Shown here piece by piece: positions 1 through 8,866 of a DNA stretch of 30,095 nt (position 1 is its first letter; every line of letters begins with the position of its first letter). Made by a program: the position numbers and the translations under genes. The notes under the pieces were generated by a model. That model was not told the origin of the DNA. It worked only from the letters and a program-made list of their open reading frames with translations, and made no database searches. This DNA is from Methylibium sp964616015 (GTDB lineage: Bacteria > Pseudomonadota > Gammaproteobacteria > Burkholderiales > Burkholderiaceae_C). The DNA is taken from positions 1 to 30,095 of the forward strand of contig CAZTTC010000021.1 of the NCBI GenBank assembly GCA_964616015.1, given 5' to 3'.

Positions 1-14
1 TTGATGAGAATCAT
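1..14 (-). CDS. pilN: PilN, type IV pilus assembly protein (first codons only)
   Basis: Only the first four codons, an ATG followed by codons for I, L and I, are present before the window edge. The ATG overlaps the pilM stop codon as ATGA. PilN proteins typically begin MILINLLP, and pilN normally follows pilM, so the call rests on these few residues and gene order. PilN is an inner-membrane protein that binds the cytoplasmic PilM through its short N-terminal tail and pairs with PilO. Confidence 0.7.
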
Positions 15-1090
15 GACAGGAATCTCCGCATCGCCAGACCGCAGGCGGTCAGGTACGCCGGGGCCTCGCGGCGCAGCTTGCTCTCGCGCACCGCCGAACC
101 GAGCCGCATGCCTTCGAAGGGATTGACGACCATCGAGGCGAAGCCGGTCAGTTCGGTCACGCGCTCCTTCAGACCCGGCAGTGTGGCCGTCCCGCCGCCC
201 AGCATCACGTAGTGCACCTTGTGATGAGGCGTGCTGGTGAAGAAGTACTGCAGCGCCCGGCCGATCTCCTGCGCAAGGCTGTCGACGAAAGGCACCAGCA
301 GGCTGGACTCGTAGTCTTCCGGCAGGTCGCTGGCCAGCTTCTTCTGCTCGGCTTCTTCGAACGAGAAGCCGTACTGCCGGGAGATCATCTGCGTCAGCTG
401 CGATCCCCCGAAGGCCTGGTCGCGGTCGTAGAGCAACTCCTCGTCGCGCAGCACCTTGAGGCTGGTCGTCTCGGCGCCGATCTCGAACAGGGCCACCAGC
501 GCGTCCCGGCCCTCGTTCGGCAGCGCCGACACGATGCGCGTCATGGCCAGCCGCGAGGCATGCGATTCGATGTCCAGCACGACCGGCTTCAGGCCGGCCG
601 CCTCGGCCAGGCCCTGGCGATCCTGCACCCGGTCTTTGCGCGACGCAGCAATCAGCACCTCGACGTCGCCCGCGGAGCTGGGGCTCGGCCCGACGACGCA
701 GAAATCCAGGCTCACTTCATCGAGCGAGAAGGGGATGTACTGGTTGGCCTCGGACTCGACCTGGAGCTCCAGTTCCTCGTCGCGCAGGCCCGCCGGCAGC
801 ATGATCTTCTTGGTGATCACGGCCGACTGCGGCATCGCCAGCGCCACGCGCTTGGTCTTGGTGCCGCTTTTGCTGACGACCCGCCGCACGGCGTCGGCGA
901 CCTCGTCGAACTTCTCGATCTGGCCGTCGGCGATCCAGCCTTTCTCGAAGCTCTCGGTCGCAAAACGCTCGAGCACGTATTCGCCCGACCCGGATTGAGC
1001 CAACTCGACGAGCTTGACGCTCGATGAGCTGATGTCCAGCCCGACGAGCGGCGCCTGCTTGCCCCCCATCAACCCGTCAAGAAAGCCCAC
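11..1090 (-). CDS. pilM: PilM, actin-like type IV pilus inner-membrane platform protein
   Basis: The product (359 aa) is a cytoplasmic actin-fold ATPase that binds the PilN tail and helps link the pilus motor to the PilNOP alignment complex. An actin-like phosphate-1 region (GLDISSSSVKLVEL, residues 17-30) and a glycine-rich nucleotide motif (GGGTATLPG, residues 298-306) are visible. Length and ends match the family. The start is GTG at 1090, chosen because GGGAG lies 6 nt upstream and the following MGFLDGL fits PilM N-termini. The gene overlaps pilN by 4 nt, implying translational coupling. It is divergent from mrcA, a common arrangement in beta- and gammaproteobacteria. No odd features are visible. 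Confidence 0.95.
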   Translation of the reverse strand: MGFLDGLMGGKQAPLVGLDISSSSVKLVELAQSGSGEYVLERFATESFEKGWIADGQIEKFDEVADAVRRVVSKSGTKTKRVALAMPQSAVITKKIMLPAGLRDEELELQVESEANQYIPFSLDEVSLDFCVVGPSPSSAGDVEVLIAASRKDRVQDRQGLAEAAGLKPVVLDIESHASRLAMTRIVSALPNEGRDALVALFEIGAETTSLKVLRDEELLYDRDQAFGGSQLTQMISRQYGFSFEEAEQKKLASDLPEDYESSLLVPFVDSLAQEIGRALQYFFTSTPHHKVHYVMLGGGTATLPGLKERVTELTGFASMVVNPFEGMRLGSAVRESKLRREAPAYLTACGLAMRRFLS

Positions 1091-1135
1091 TCGGTCTCCC
1101 GCTCGCCGTGCTTCGGCTGTTAAGAAGTTACTTCA

Positions 1136-1164
1136 ATGCTAGCAGTAAAGCCTTTGTGTCCCAA
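1136..1164 (-). promoter_or_regulatory. Candidate sigma70 promoter of pilM
   Basis: On the minus strand, TTGGGA (1164-1159) and TAGCAT (1141-1136) are separated by exactly 17 nt, each matching 4 of 6 consensus bases. This predicts a start near 1129 and a leader of about 39 nt before the GTG of pilM. The region is clearly AT-richer than the flanking genes. The call is by eye only. Confidence 0.45.
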
Positions 1165-1305
1165 TGCTTTAGCACCGTCTTGGGCAGGCGCGCCACGGCC
1201 TCCCGTTGCAAAACTCACACGACGAACAAGCTGTCACTTCTGGCCTCGTCGAAGCGCCTTGTCGGCGGCTCGGGGTCACCGTGCGGACCGGTCTCGGCGC
1301 GTTTC

Positions 1306-1311
1306 TATAAT
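1306..1311 (+). promoter_or_regulatory. -10 element of the mrcA promoter
   Basis: A perfect TATAAT hexamer sits 23 nt upstream of the mrcA ATG, predicting a start near 1318. A Shine-Dalgarno sequence AGGAGG follows at about 1325-1330. No good -35 hexamer is visible 16-18 nt upstream, so the promoter may rely on an activator or on other contacts. The intergenic stretch 1091-1334 holds only this and the pilM promoter. Confidence 0.5.
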
Positions 1312-1334
1312 CGATCGACCCTAGCAGGAGGCCC

Positions 1335-3713
1335 ATGAGCGCCCACGACAGCACGCCCACGGCCAGCCGGTCGAAGCCCCTGTTCTCCGCCTTCTCCCAT
1401 CTGCCGGCCACCGTCCGGTGGCCCCTGCAGGCCCTGCTGGCTCTGGCCGGGCTCGCTCTGGCGGCAGGCCTGGGCGGCTTGGCGCTCGCGGCGATCGCCC
1501 TGTCGGTCGCCTACCCCAACCTGCCCGAGATCAGCAGCCTGACCGACTACCGGCCCAAGCTGCCGATGCGCATCTACTCGGCCGACGAAGTGCTGATCGG
1601 CGAGTACGGCGAGGAGCGCCGCCAGTTCGCGCCGATCGCCGACATCCCCAAGATCGTCCGCGAGGCGGTGCTGTCCATCGAGGACGCGCGCTTCTATCAG
1701 CACGGCGGGGTGGACTACATCGGCATCGTGCGTGCCGGGCTCGCCAACGTCGGCGAGTCGCGCAGCCAGGGAGCGTCGACCATCACGATGCAGGTCGCGC
1801 GCAACTTCTACCTGCCGACCGAGAAGACCCTGACCCGCAAGATCTACGAGATCCTGCTGGCCCTGAAGATCGAGAGCCAGCTCAGCAAGGATCAGATCCT
1901 CGAGGTCTACATGAATCAGATCTACCTCGGCCAGCGCGCCTACGGGTTCGCCGCCGCCTCGGACATCTATTTCGGCAAGCCGCTCAAGGACGTGAGCGTC
2001 GCCGAGGCAGCGATGCTGGCCGGGCTGCCCAAGGCGCCCTCGGCCTACAACCCGATCGCCAATCCGACGCGCGCGCGGCAGCGCCAGCAGTACATCATCG
2101 AGCGGATGTTCGAGAACGGCTACATCACCGAGGATCAGGCCGAAACCGCCAGGGCCGAGCGACTCAAGTACCGCCGCAACCTCGACGTGCCGCTGCACGC
2201 CGAGTACGTCGCCGAGGCGGCGCGCCAACTGATCTTCGCGCAGTACGGCGACAGCGCGTACACCCGTGGCCTGCATGTCTACACCAGCGTGCGTTCGGTC
2301 GAGCAGGAGGCCGCCTACCGCGCGCTGCGTCGCGGCATCACGGACTACGAGAAGCGACAGGTCTACCGGGGCCCCGAAGGCTACGTCGACCTGCCCAAGG
2401 ACCCGAAGGCCCTGGACGCGCGCATCGCCGAGGCCCTGGACGAGCACCCGGACAACGACGAGATCAAGGCTGCCGTCGTGCTCGAAGCCGACCCGAAGAA
2501 GGTCGTGGCCGTGCTCCAGAACGGCGAGACGCTGACGATCACCGGCGAAGGCCTGCGTCCTGCCACCTCGGGTCTGTCGCCCAAGGCCAAGCCGACGGTC
2601 CAGGTCCGCCGCGGGGCCGTGATCCGCGTCATCAAGGGCGCGAAGGAAGCCTGGTCCATCACCCAGGTGCCGGAAGTCGAGGGGGCCTTCGTCTCGGTCG
2701 ACGCGCGCACCGGCGCGATCCGCACCATGGTCGGCGGCTTCGACCACGCCAAGAGCAAGTTCAACCACGCGACCCAGGCCTGGCGGCAGCCGGGCTCGAG
2801 CTTCAAGCCCTTCATCTACTCCGCCGCGCTCGAGAAGGGCTTCACGCCGGCCACGGTCATCAACGACGCGCCCTTGTTCTTCGACGCCGCCACCACCGGC
2901 AGCCAGCCCTGGGAGCCCAAGAACTACGACGGGACCTTCGAGGGCCCGATGTCGATGCGGCGTGCGCTGGCCAAGTCCAAGAACATGGTGTCGATCCGCA
3001 TCCTCGAGGCCATCGGTACCGGGTACGCGCAGAGCTGGATCGCGCGCTTCGGCTTCGACGCCGACAAGCACCTGCCCTACCTGCCGATGGCGCTGGGCAC
3101 CGGGTCGGTGACCCCGCTGCAGATGGCGACGGCCTATTCGGTGTTCGCCAACGGCGGCTACCGGGTGCGCCCGCTGCTGGTGACGCGCGTCACCGACAAC
3201 AAGGGCCGCATCCTGGTCCAGTCCGAGCCGGCGCCGCCGGACGAGAGCGCACGCGTCATCGATGCCCGCAATGCCTTCGTGATGGCCAGCCTGCTGCAGG
3301 AGGTCACTCGCACCGGCACCGCGGCGCGGGCGCAGGCCACGCTGAAGCGCTCCGACGTTTACGGCAAGACGGGCACCACCAACGACTCGCACGACACCTG
3401 GTTCGCCGGCTTCAGCCAGGGCGTGGTCGGCGTCGTTTGGATCGGCTACGACCAGCCGCGCAAGTTGGGCGACCGCGAGACGGGCGGCGGTCTGTCGCTG
3501 CCGGTCTGGATCGACTACATGGGCGTGGTGCTGAAGGACTCCAAGCCCAGCGAGTTCGTCGCGCCGCCGGGACTGCTCAATGTCGGCGGGGAGTGGTACT
3601 ACGACGAGTACGGGCCCGGCCACGGCATCAGCAGCGTGGGTCTCGAGGAACCTCCCGCCGTGCCGACCACCGAGGAAGAGCGCAAGAGCATCCTCGACCT
3701 GTTCAAGAACTGA
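1335..3713 (+). CDS. mrcA: Penicillin-binding protein 1A (bifunctional peptidoglycan glycosyltransferase/transpeptidase)
   Basis: This class A PBP (792 aa) polymerises lipid II and cross-links peptide stems in the periplasm. It has a short cytoplasmic N-terminus and one membrane anchor at about residues 29-60. The GT51 domain follows, with the catalytic Glu in the IEDARFYQHGG motif (E116). The transpeptidase domain has the nucleophile SSFK (S488, K491), the second motif SKN (S548-N550) and the third motif KTGT (K678-G680). All catalytic residues are present and the length is normal (about 770-850). The insert between the two enzyme domains, about residues 310-450, matches the OB-like region of PBP1A rather than PBP1B. 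ATG at 1335 has a good AGGAGG site. The gene is divergent from pilM. Confidence 0.97.
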   Translation: MSAHDSTPTASRSKPLFSAFSHLPATVRWPLQALLALAGLALAAGLGGLALAAIALSVAYPNLPEISSLTDYRPKLPMRIYSADEVLIGEYGEERRQFAPIADIPKIVREAVLSIEDARFYQHGGVDYIGIVRAGLANVGESRSQGASTITMQVARNFYLPTEKTLTRKIYEILLALKIESQLSKDQILEVYMNQIYLGQRAYGFAAASDIYFGKPLKDVSVAEAAMLAGLPKAPSAYNPIANPTRARQRQQYIIERMFENGYITEDQAETARAERLKYRRNLDVPLHAEYVAEAARQLIFAQYGDSAYTRGLHVYTSVRSVEQEAAYRALRRGITDYEKRQVYRGPEGYVDLPKDPKALDARIAEALDEHPDNDEIKAAVVLEADPKKVVAVLQNGETLTITGEGLRPATSGLSPKAKPTVQVRRGAVIRVIKGAKEAWSITQVPEVEGAFVSVDARTGAIRTMVGGFDHAKSKFNHATQAWRQPGSSFKPFIYSAALEKGFTPATVINDAPLFFDAATTGSQPWEPKNYDGTFEGPMSMRRALAKSKNMVSIRILEAIGTGYAQSWIARFGFDADKHLPYLPMALGTGSVTPLQMATAYSVFANGGYRVRPLLVTRVTDNKGRILVQSEPAPPDESARVIDARNAFVMASLLQEVTRTGTAARAQATLKRSDVYGKTGTTNDSHDTWFAGFSQGVVGVVWIGYDQPRKLGDRETGGGLSLPVWIDYMGVVLKDSKPSEFVAPPGLLNVGGEWYYDEYGPGHGISSVGLEEPPAVPTTEEERKSILDLFKN

Positions 3714-3752
3714 TGGCGGCCCCCCGCCTTGCGGTGGCGCCGCTGGGTCGAT

Positions 3753-3771
3753 CGGTTCATGGAGTGAACCG
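3753..3771. terminator. Short hairpin between the converging mrcA and cyaY genes
   Basis: A perfect 7-bp inverted repeat (CGGTTCA / TGAACCG) with a 5-nt loop spans the end of cyaY, between the converging mrcA and cyaY stops. It has no U-tract on either strand, so it is at best a weak bidirectional terminator or an mRNA end stabiliser. Confidence 0.3.
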
Positions 3772-4113
3772 CAGGGCCTGGCCCGCCTGTTCGCTCGCGC
3801 AGCGCGACAGCACCGCGAAGAACTCCTCGCCGCTCTTGGTGTCACGCCACTGCCCGTCGACCTGGCGGTAGTGGAAGCCGCCACTGCGCGCCGCGAGCCA
3901 GATCTCCTGCAGCGGCGGCTGGGTGTTGACGACGATCTTGCTGCCGTTCGGGAAGCTCAGCTCCAGCAGCCCGCCGGTGCGCGCGCCATCGATGTCCACG
4001 ACATCCTGCTGCAGCCAGCGGTCGATCTGCAGCTCGATGCCCCCCAGCAGCGCGCGCGTCAGCGCCTGGTAGTCGGCGTCGCTCAGCGACCGGGTGGGTG
4101 TGGAAGGGCTCAT
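3757..4113 (-). CDS. cyaY: CyaY, bacterial frataxin
   Basis: The product (118 aa) is a frataxin-like iron-binding protein that modulates IscS-dependent iron-sulfur cluster assembly in the cytosol. The frataxin fold is recognisable: an N-terminal helix (SLSDADYQALTRALLGGIE), then DVVDIDGARTGGLLELSFPNG, the conserved strand NTQPPLQEIWLAARSGGFHY and a C-terminal helix. The acidic iron-binding helix is less acidic than in E. coli. The ATG at 4113 is the only plausible start. It begins about seven residues before the usual family start, and no strong Shine-Dalgarno sequence precedes it. The gene is head to head with lptM, 15 bp between start codons. Confidence 0.93.
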   Translation of the reverse strand: MSPSTPTRSLSDADYQALTRALLGGIELQIDRWLQQDVVDIDGARTGGLLELSFPNGSKIVVNTQPPLQEIWLAARSGGFHYRQVDGQWRDTKSGEEFFAVLSRCASEQAGQALRFTP

Positions 4114-4116
4114 TCG

Positions 4117-4122
4117 TAGAAT
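4117..4122 (+). promoter_or_regulatory. -10 element for lptM-lysA, predicted leaderless start
   Basis: TAGAAT (5 of 6 consensus) lies just before the lptM ATG with six bases between them. Counting seven bases from the end of the hexamer places +1 on the A of the ATG (4129), which would give a leaderless lptM mRNA. No convincing -35 hexamer is seen; that position lies inside cyaY. Confidence 0.45.
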
Positions 4123-4128
4123 CCGTGG

Positions 4129-4281
4129 ATGACGAAGCTCGCATTCATTCTAGGCAGCCGCATCCCCGCGATCGCGTTGTGTGTATCGGTTGCGCTGCTG
4201 GCCGGCTGCGGACAGAAGGGACCGCTGTTCCTTCCTGCACCGTCGTCCGCCGCATCGTCCCCCTCGCCGGCAGCCCGATGA
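4129..4281 (+). CDS. lptM: LptM (YifL-type) small lipoprotein
   Basis: A 50-residue lipoprotein with a short hydrophobic signal sequence and lipobox LAGC (lipidated Cys27), followed at once by GQKGPLFLP, the hallmark of the LptM/YifL family. It ends in an Ala/Ser/Pro-rich tail. In E. coli LptM binds the LptD-LptE outer-membrane LPS translocon and promotes correct LptD disulfide maturation; that role is assumed from the family. The gene overlaps lysA by 4 nt (ATGA), the usual yifL/lysA linkage. There is no room for a normal leader or Shine-Dalgarno sequence before the ATG. Confidence 0.9.
   Translation: MTKLAFILGSRIPAIALCVSVALLAGCGQKGPLFLPAPSSAASSPSPAAR
4147..4152 (-). promoter_or_regulatory. 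-10 element for cyaY inside lptM
   Basis: On the minus strand TAGAAT (4152-4147) precedes cyaY, predicting +1 near 4140 and a leader of about 27 nt. It lies within the lptM coding sequence. The same hexamer occurs on the other strand for lptM, so the two predicted transcripts would overlap by about 12 nt at their 5' ends. No clear -35 is seen. Confidence 0.4.
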
Positions 4282-5551
4282 TGAAGTTGCCCGGTGATCC
4301 CTTCGTCGCCTACCGCGGCAGCCGGCTGCATGTCGACGGGTGCCCGGCGACCGACCTGGCCGCACGCTTCGGCACGCCGCTCTACGCCTACTCGCGCGCG
4401 GCGATGCTGGCCGCCCTGGCGCCCTACCAGCGTGCGCTGGGCGGCCGCGAGCACCTGCTGTGCTACGCGATGAAGGCCAACTCCAGCCTCGCGGTGCTGC
4501 AGACCTTCGCCCGCGCCGGTTGCGGCTTCGACATCGTCTCGGGCGGCGAGCTCGAGCGCGTGCTCGCCGCCGGCGGCGACCCGGCCCGGGTCGTGTTCTC
4601 GGGCCTGGGCAAGACGCGCGCGGAGATGCGGCGTGCCCTCGAGGTTGGCGTGCACTGCTTCAACGTCGAGAGCGAGGCCGAGCTCGACGTGCTGTCGGAG
4701 GTGGCCGGCGCCACCGGCCGGCGCGCGCCGGTCAGCCTGCGCGTCAACCCCGACGTCGATGCCGGCACGCATCCCTACATCTCGACCGGCCTGAAGGCCA
4801 ACAAGTTCGGCATCGCGCACGACCGCGCCATGGCGGCCTACCACCATGCGGCGCGCCTGCCGGGGCTCGAGGTGATCGGCATCGACTGCCACATCGGGTC
4901 CCAGATCACGGAGACCTCTCCCTACATCGATGCGCTCGACCGCCTGCTCGACCTGGTCGAGGCGATCGAGGCCGCCGGCCTGCGCATCCGCCATCTCGAC
5001 CTCGGCGGCGGCCTGGGCATCCAGTACACCGACGAGACGCCGCCGCCGGCCGATGTGCTCATCGGCGAGTTGCTGGCCCGCATCGATGCGCGCGGGCACG
5101 CCCACCGCATGCTGGTGTTCGAGCCCGGCCGTTCGCTGGTGGGCAATGCCGGCGTGCTGATCAGCGAGGTGCTCTACCTGAAGCCGGGCGACGAGAAGAA
5201 CTTCTGCGTCGTCGACGCCGCCATGAACGACCTCATGCGCCCGGCCATGTACCAGGCCACGATGGCCATCGTGCCCTGCGCGCTGCGGGATGGCGAGCCG
5301 GTCGTCTACGACGTGGTCGGCCCGGTCTGCGAATCGGGCGACTGGCTCGGGCGCGACCGGGCGCTGGTCGTGCAGGCGGGTGACCACGTCGCGGTGCTGA
5401 GCGCCGGTGCCTACGGCATGAGCATGGCCAGCAACTACAACACCCGCCCGCGCGCTGCCGAGGTCATGGTCGATGGCACGCAGGCGACGCTGATCCGCGA
5501 ACGCGAAGTCCCGACGGCCCTCTTCGCCGGCGAGACGCTGCTGCCGGCCGG

Positions 5552-5555
<4 letters not shown>
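4278..5555 (+). CDS. lysA: Diaminopimelate decarboxylase
   Basis: LysA (425 aa) converts meso-diaminopimelate to L-lysine with PLP, the last step of lysine synthesis, in the cytosol. It is a fold-type III PLP enzyme. The Schiff-base lysine is in CYAMKAN (K66), the HIGSQ motif and the glycine-rich phosphate-binding loop LDLGGGLGIQY are present, and CESGDW supplies the partner-subunit active-site cysteine (C351). Length matches the family. Start ATG at 4278 overlaps the lptM stop; ATG at 4281 is equally possible. An in-frame extension back to 4098 exists but overlaps lptM and cyaY and has no LysA similarity, so it was rejected. The TAG stop shares CTAG with the convergent ABC ATPase gene. Confidence 0.97.
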
Positions 5556-6543
<988 letters not shown>

Positions 6544-6547
<4 letters not shown>

Positions 6548-7545
6548 GCGGCCTCCCCGACCGGTGCCGCGGCCAGCCAGCACGCGGCGCGCGTGGCGCC
6601 GGCACCGGCCAGCTCGGGTCGCTCGCGCCGGCAGCGCTCGAAGACCTGCGGGCAGCGCGGGTTGAAGGCGCAGCCGGCCGGGATGGCATTGAGCCGCGGC
6701 ATGGCGCCATCGATCTGCACCAACCGCTCGCGGTCCTCGTCCATCGCCGGGATCGAGCCCATCAGGCCCGCCGTGTACGGGTGAGCCGGCGCGTGGATGA
6801 TCTCGCGCACCGGGCCGAGCTCGACGATGCGCCCGGCGTACATCACCGCCACGCGATCGCAGGCCTCGGCGATCACGCCCATGTCGTGCGTCACCAGCAT
6901 GACCGCGGCGCCGTGGTCCTTGCACAGTCGCTTGAGCAGGCCGATGACCTGGGCCTGGATGGAAACATCCAGCGCCGTGGTCGGTTCGTCGGCAATGATC
7001 AGCTCGGGGCGGGCCGCCAGCGCCAGCGCGATCACGACGCGCTGGCGCATCCCGCCCGAGAACTGGTGCGGGTAGTGATCGATGCGCGCTTCGGGCGCGG
7101 GGATCCCGGTCTCGCGCAGCAAGTCGATGGCGCGCGCGCGCGCACCGGCTTCGTCCAGCGGCAGATGGGTGCGGATGGTCTCCACCAGCTGCCGGCCCAC
7201 CGTGTACAGCGGGTTCAGCGACGTCAGCGGATCCTGGAAGATGGCGCCGATGCGCCGGCCGCGGATGCGTCGCATCGCGGCCGGCGGCAGGTCGTCGATG
7301 CGCTCGCCGCCGAGGCGGATCTCGCCGGATGCGATGCGGCCGGGCGGCTCGAGCAGGCCGATGATGGCCGCGCCGGTGAGCGACTTGCCGGCACCGGACT
7401 CGCCGACCACGCCGAGGATCTCGCCCGGCGCGATGTCGAAGGAGACGCCGTCGAGTGCACGCAGCGTACCTCGGCGACCGGGGAACTCGACGACCAGCCC
7501 GCGTACTTGGAGCAGCGGCGTCCCTTCCCCGGCCACGCGGCTCAC
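6544..7545 (-). CDS. Dipeptide/oligopeptide ABC transporter ATP-binding protein (DppD/OppD-type)
   Basis: First ATPase of the importer (333 aa). Walker A GESGAGKS (residues 48-55), signature FSGGMRQRV, Walker B LIIADEPTTALD and switch region VTHDMGVI are complete. The C-terminal extension with FNPRCP is typical of OppD/DppD. The start is GTG at 7545, overlapping the stop of the upstream lipoprotein gene as GTGA, so the two are probably translationally coupled. It would heterodimerise with the neighbouring DppF-type ATPase. A run of six CG dinucleotides (7131-7142) encodes an Ala-Arg repeat in the helical domain and is a possible slippage site. Confidence 0.93.
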
Positions 7546-7919
7546 CGCTGCGCCACCTTCACACTGCAGCCGCCGACCGGCTCCTCGTGCTCGACCCTGA
7601 CCTCGAAGTCGCTGGCCAGGCGGTTGTCCTTGACGGCCACCAAGTAGTAGCGCGTGCAGGCGCGGACGTCCAGCGCGACGGTGCGCGTCTCGCGCAGGCC
7701 CGCGCCGCCAGGCGGCGCCTGCACGCGCACCACCCGCCGCCCGGGGTCGACCTGGACCGGGTTGTTGTTGACCGAGCGACCGTCGACATCGAGGATCAGC
7801 ACGGGGTAGGTGTCGATCGGCGTCACGTGGTAGCGCCGGCCGTCGAGCTGCGCGTACTGATAGGGCGTGGCGCAGGCCGCCAGCAGGGCGGTCGCGGCCA
7901 GGCAGAGCAGGGTCTTCAT
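7542..7919 (-). CDS. Small putative lipoprotein encoded within the peptide ABC operon
   Basis: I do not recognise this 125-residue protein. It has a clear lipoprotein signal (MKTLLCLAATALLAAC, Cys16 lipidated) and then a compact, mostly beta-strand-like domain of about 105 residues (YQYAQLDGRRYHVTPIDTYPV; VRVQAPPGG; TRYYLVAVKDN). Two further cysteines, in VRACTRYY and VGGCSVKV, could form a periplasmic disulfide. A strong Shine-Dalgarno AAGGAGA precedes the ATG. It lies 25 bp after the DppC-type permease gene and overlaps the DppD-type ATPase gene by 4 nt, so it is surely cotranscribed. An accessory role in transport is possible but inferred from position only; an envelope protein with its own function is equally possible. 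Confidence 0.8.
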   Translation of the reverse strand: MKTLLCLAATALLAACATPYQYAQLDGRRYHVTPIDTYPVLILDVDGRSVNNNPVQVDPGRRVVRVQAPPGGAGLRETRTVALDVRACTRYYLVAVKDNRLASDFEVRVEHEEPVGGCSVKVAQR

Positions 7920-7944
7920 CGAGGTCTCCTTGGCAGAGGGTCGA

Positions 7945-8853
7945 TCAACGCAGGCGCGGGTTCAGCGCATCGCGCAGCCAGTCGCCCAGCAGGTTCACGC
8001 TCAGCGCGATCAGCACCAGCATGGCACCCGGAAATATCGTAATCCACCATTCGCCGCTGAACAGGAAGTCGTTGCCGACGCGGATCAATGTCCCCAACGA
8101 CGGTGAGGTCGGCGGCACGCCGACGCCCAGGAAGCTGAGCGTCGCCTCGGTGATGATGGCCGTCGCGATCTGGATGGTCGCCAGCACGAAGACCGGGCCC
8201 AGCACGTTGGGCAGCACATGGCGCCGCATGATGCGCGCCGGCGTGACGCCGATGACGCGCGCCGCCTGGACGTACTCCTTCTGGCGCTCGACCATCGTCG
8301 AGCCACGCACCGTGCGCGCGTACTGCACCCAGCCGGTCAGGGCGATCGCGAGGATCAGCACGCCGAAGGCCAGCGTCTCGTGCGCGTTCGGGAACAGCGC
8401 CCGGCCGACGCCGTCGATCAGCAGCGCGATCAGGATCGACGGGAAGGACAGCATGACGTCGCAGACCCGCATGATGAAGGCGTCGATCCGTCCACCGAGG
8501 AAGCCGGAGACGAGGCCGAGGGTGACGCCGATCGCCATCGACAGCAGCACCGAGGCGATGCCGACAGCCAGCGAGATGCGCGCGCCGTACATCAGCGCGG
8601 AGAGGATGTCGCGGCCTTGGTCGTCGGTGCCGAGCAGGTAGGTCGCCCGGCCCTCGTCCATCCAGGCCGGCGGCAGGCGCGCGTCGCCGAGTTCGAGCGT
8701 CGCCAGGTCGAAGGGGTTGTGCGGCGCGACCCAGTTCGCGAACAGCGCGCAGAACAGGCAGGTGAAGGCGATCAGCGCCGCGACGATCGCCACCGGTGAG
8801 CTGCGGAAGCTGTGCCAGACGTCGCTGTCGAGGAATCGCTGCAAGGCGGTCAT
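7945..8853 (-). CDS. Dipeptide/oligopeptide ABC transporter permease (DppC/OppC-type)
   Basis: Inner-membrane permease (302 aa) with one N-terminal membrane segment (about residues 20-45), a periplasmic loop with the GTDDQGRDILS motif typical of DppC/OppC, and a BPD_transp_1 core of about five segments. The ATPase-coupling EAA-like loop reads EYVQAARVIGV, ending RRHVLPN. It pairs with the DppB-type permease encoded 13 bp upstream. The C-terminus LLGDWLRDALNPRLR is standard for the family. Nothing unusual. Confidence 0.93.
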   Translation of the reverse strand: MTALQRFLDSDVWHSFRSSPVAIVAALIAFTCLFCALFANWVAPHNPFDLATLELGDARLPPAWMDEGRATYLLGTDDQGRDILSALMYGARISLAVGIASVLLSMAIGVTLGLVSGFLGGRIDAFIMRVCDVMLSFPSILIALLIDGVGRALFPNAHETLAFGVLILAIALTGWVQYARTVRGSTMVERQKEYVQAARVIGVTPARIMRRHVLPNVLGPVFVLATIQIATAIITEATLSFLGVGVPPTSPSLGTLIRVGNDFLFSGEWWITIFPGAMLVLIALSVNLLGDWLRDALNPRLR

Positions 8854-8866
8854 CGCGCGGCCGGCC

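Noticed and set aside
1123..1135. Small palindrome GAAGT-t-ACTTC in the pilM leader
   Set aside because: Arms of 5 bp in an AT-rich spacer are too short to call an operator.
1305..3884. An 859-codon open frame on the minus strand opposite PBP1A
   Set aside because: It is a GC-rich shadow of mrcA with Arg/Ala/Gly/Asp-rich low-complexity translation and no recognisable domain.
4098..4277. An N-terminally extended lysA start at 4098
   Set aside because: The extension overlaps the cyaY and lptM starts and has no decarboxylase similarity; the lptM frame is much more convincing.
7131..7142. (CG)6 run in the DppD-type ATPase as a phase-variation tract
   Set aside because: Dinucleotide CG runs are common by chance at this GC content, and it encodes a plausible Ala-Arg helix; no evidence of variation.
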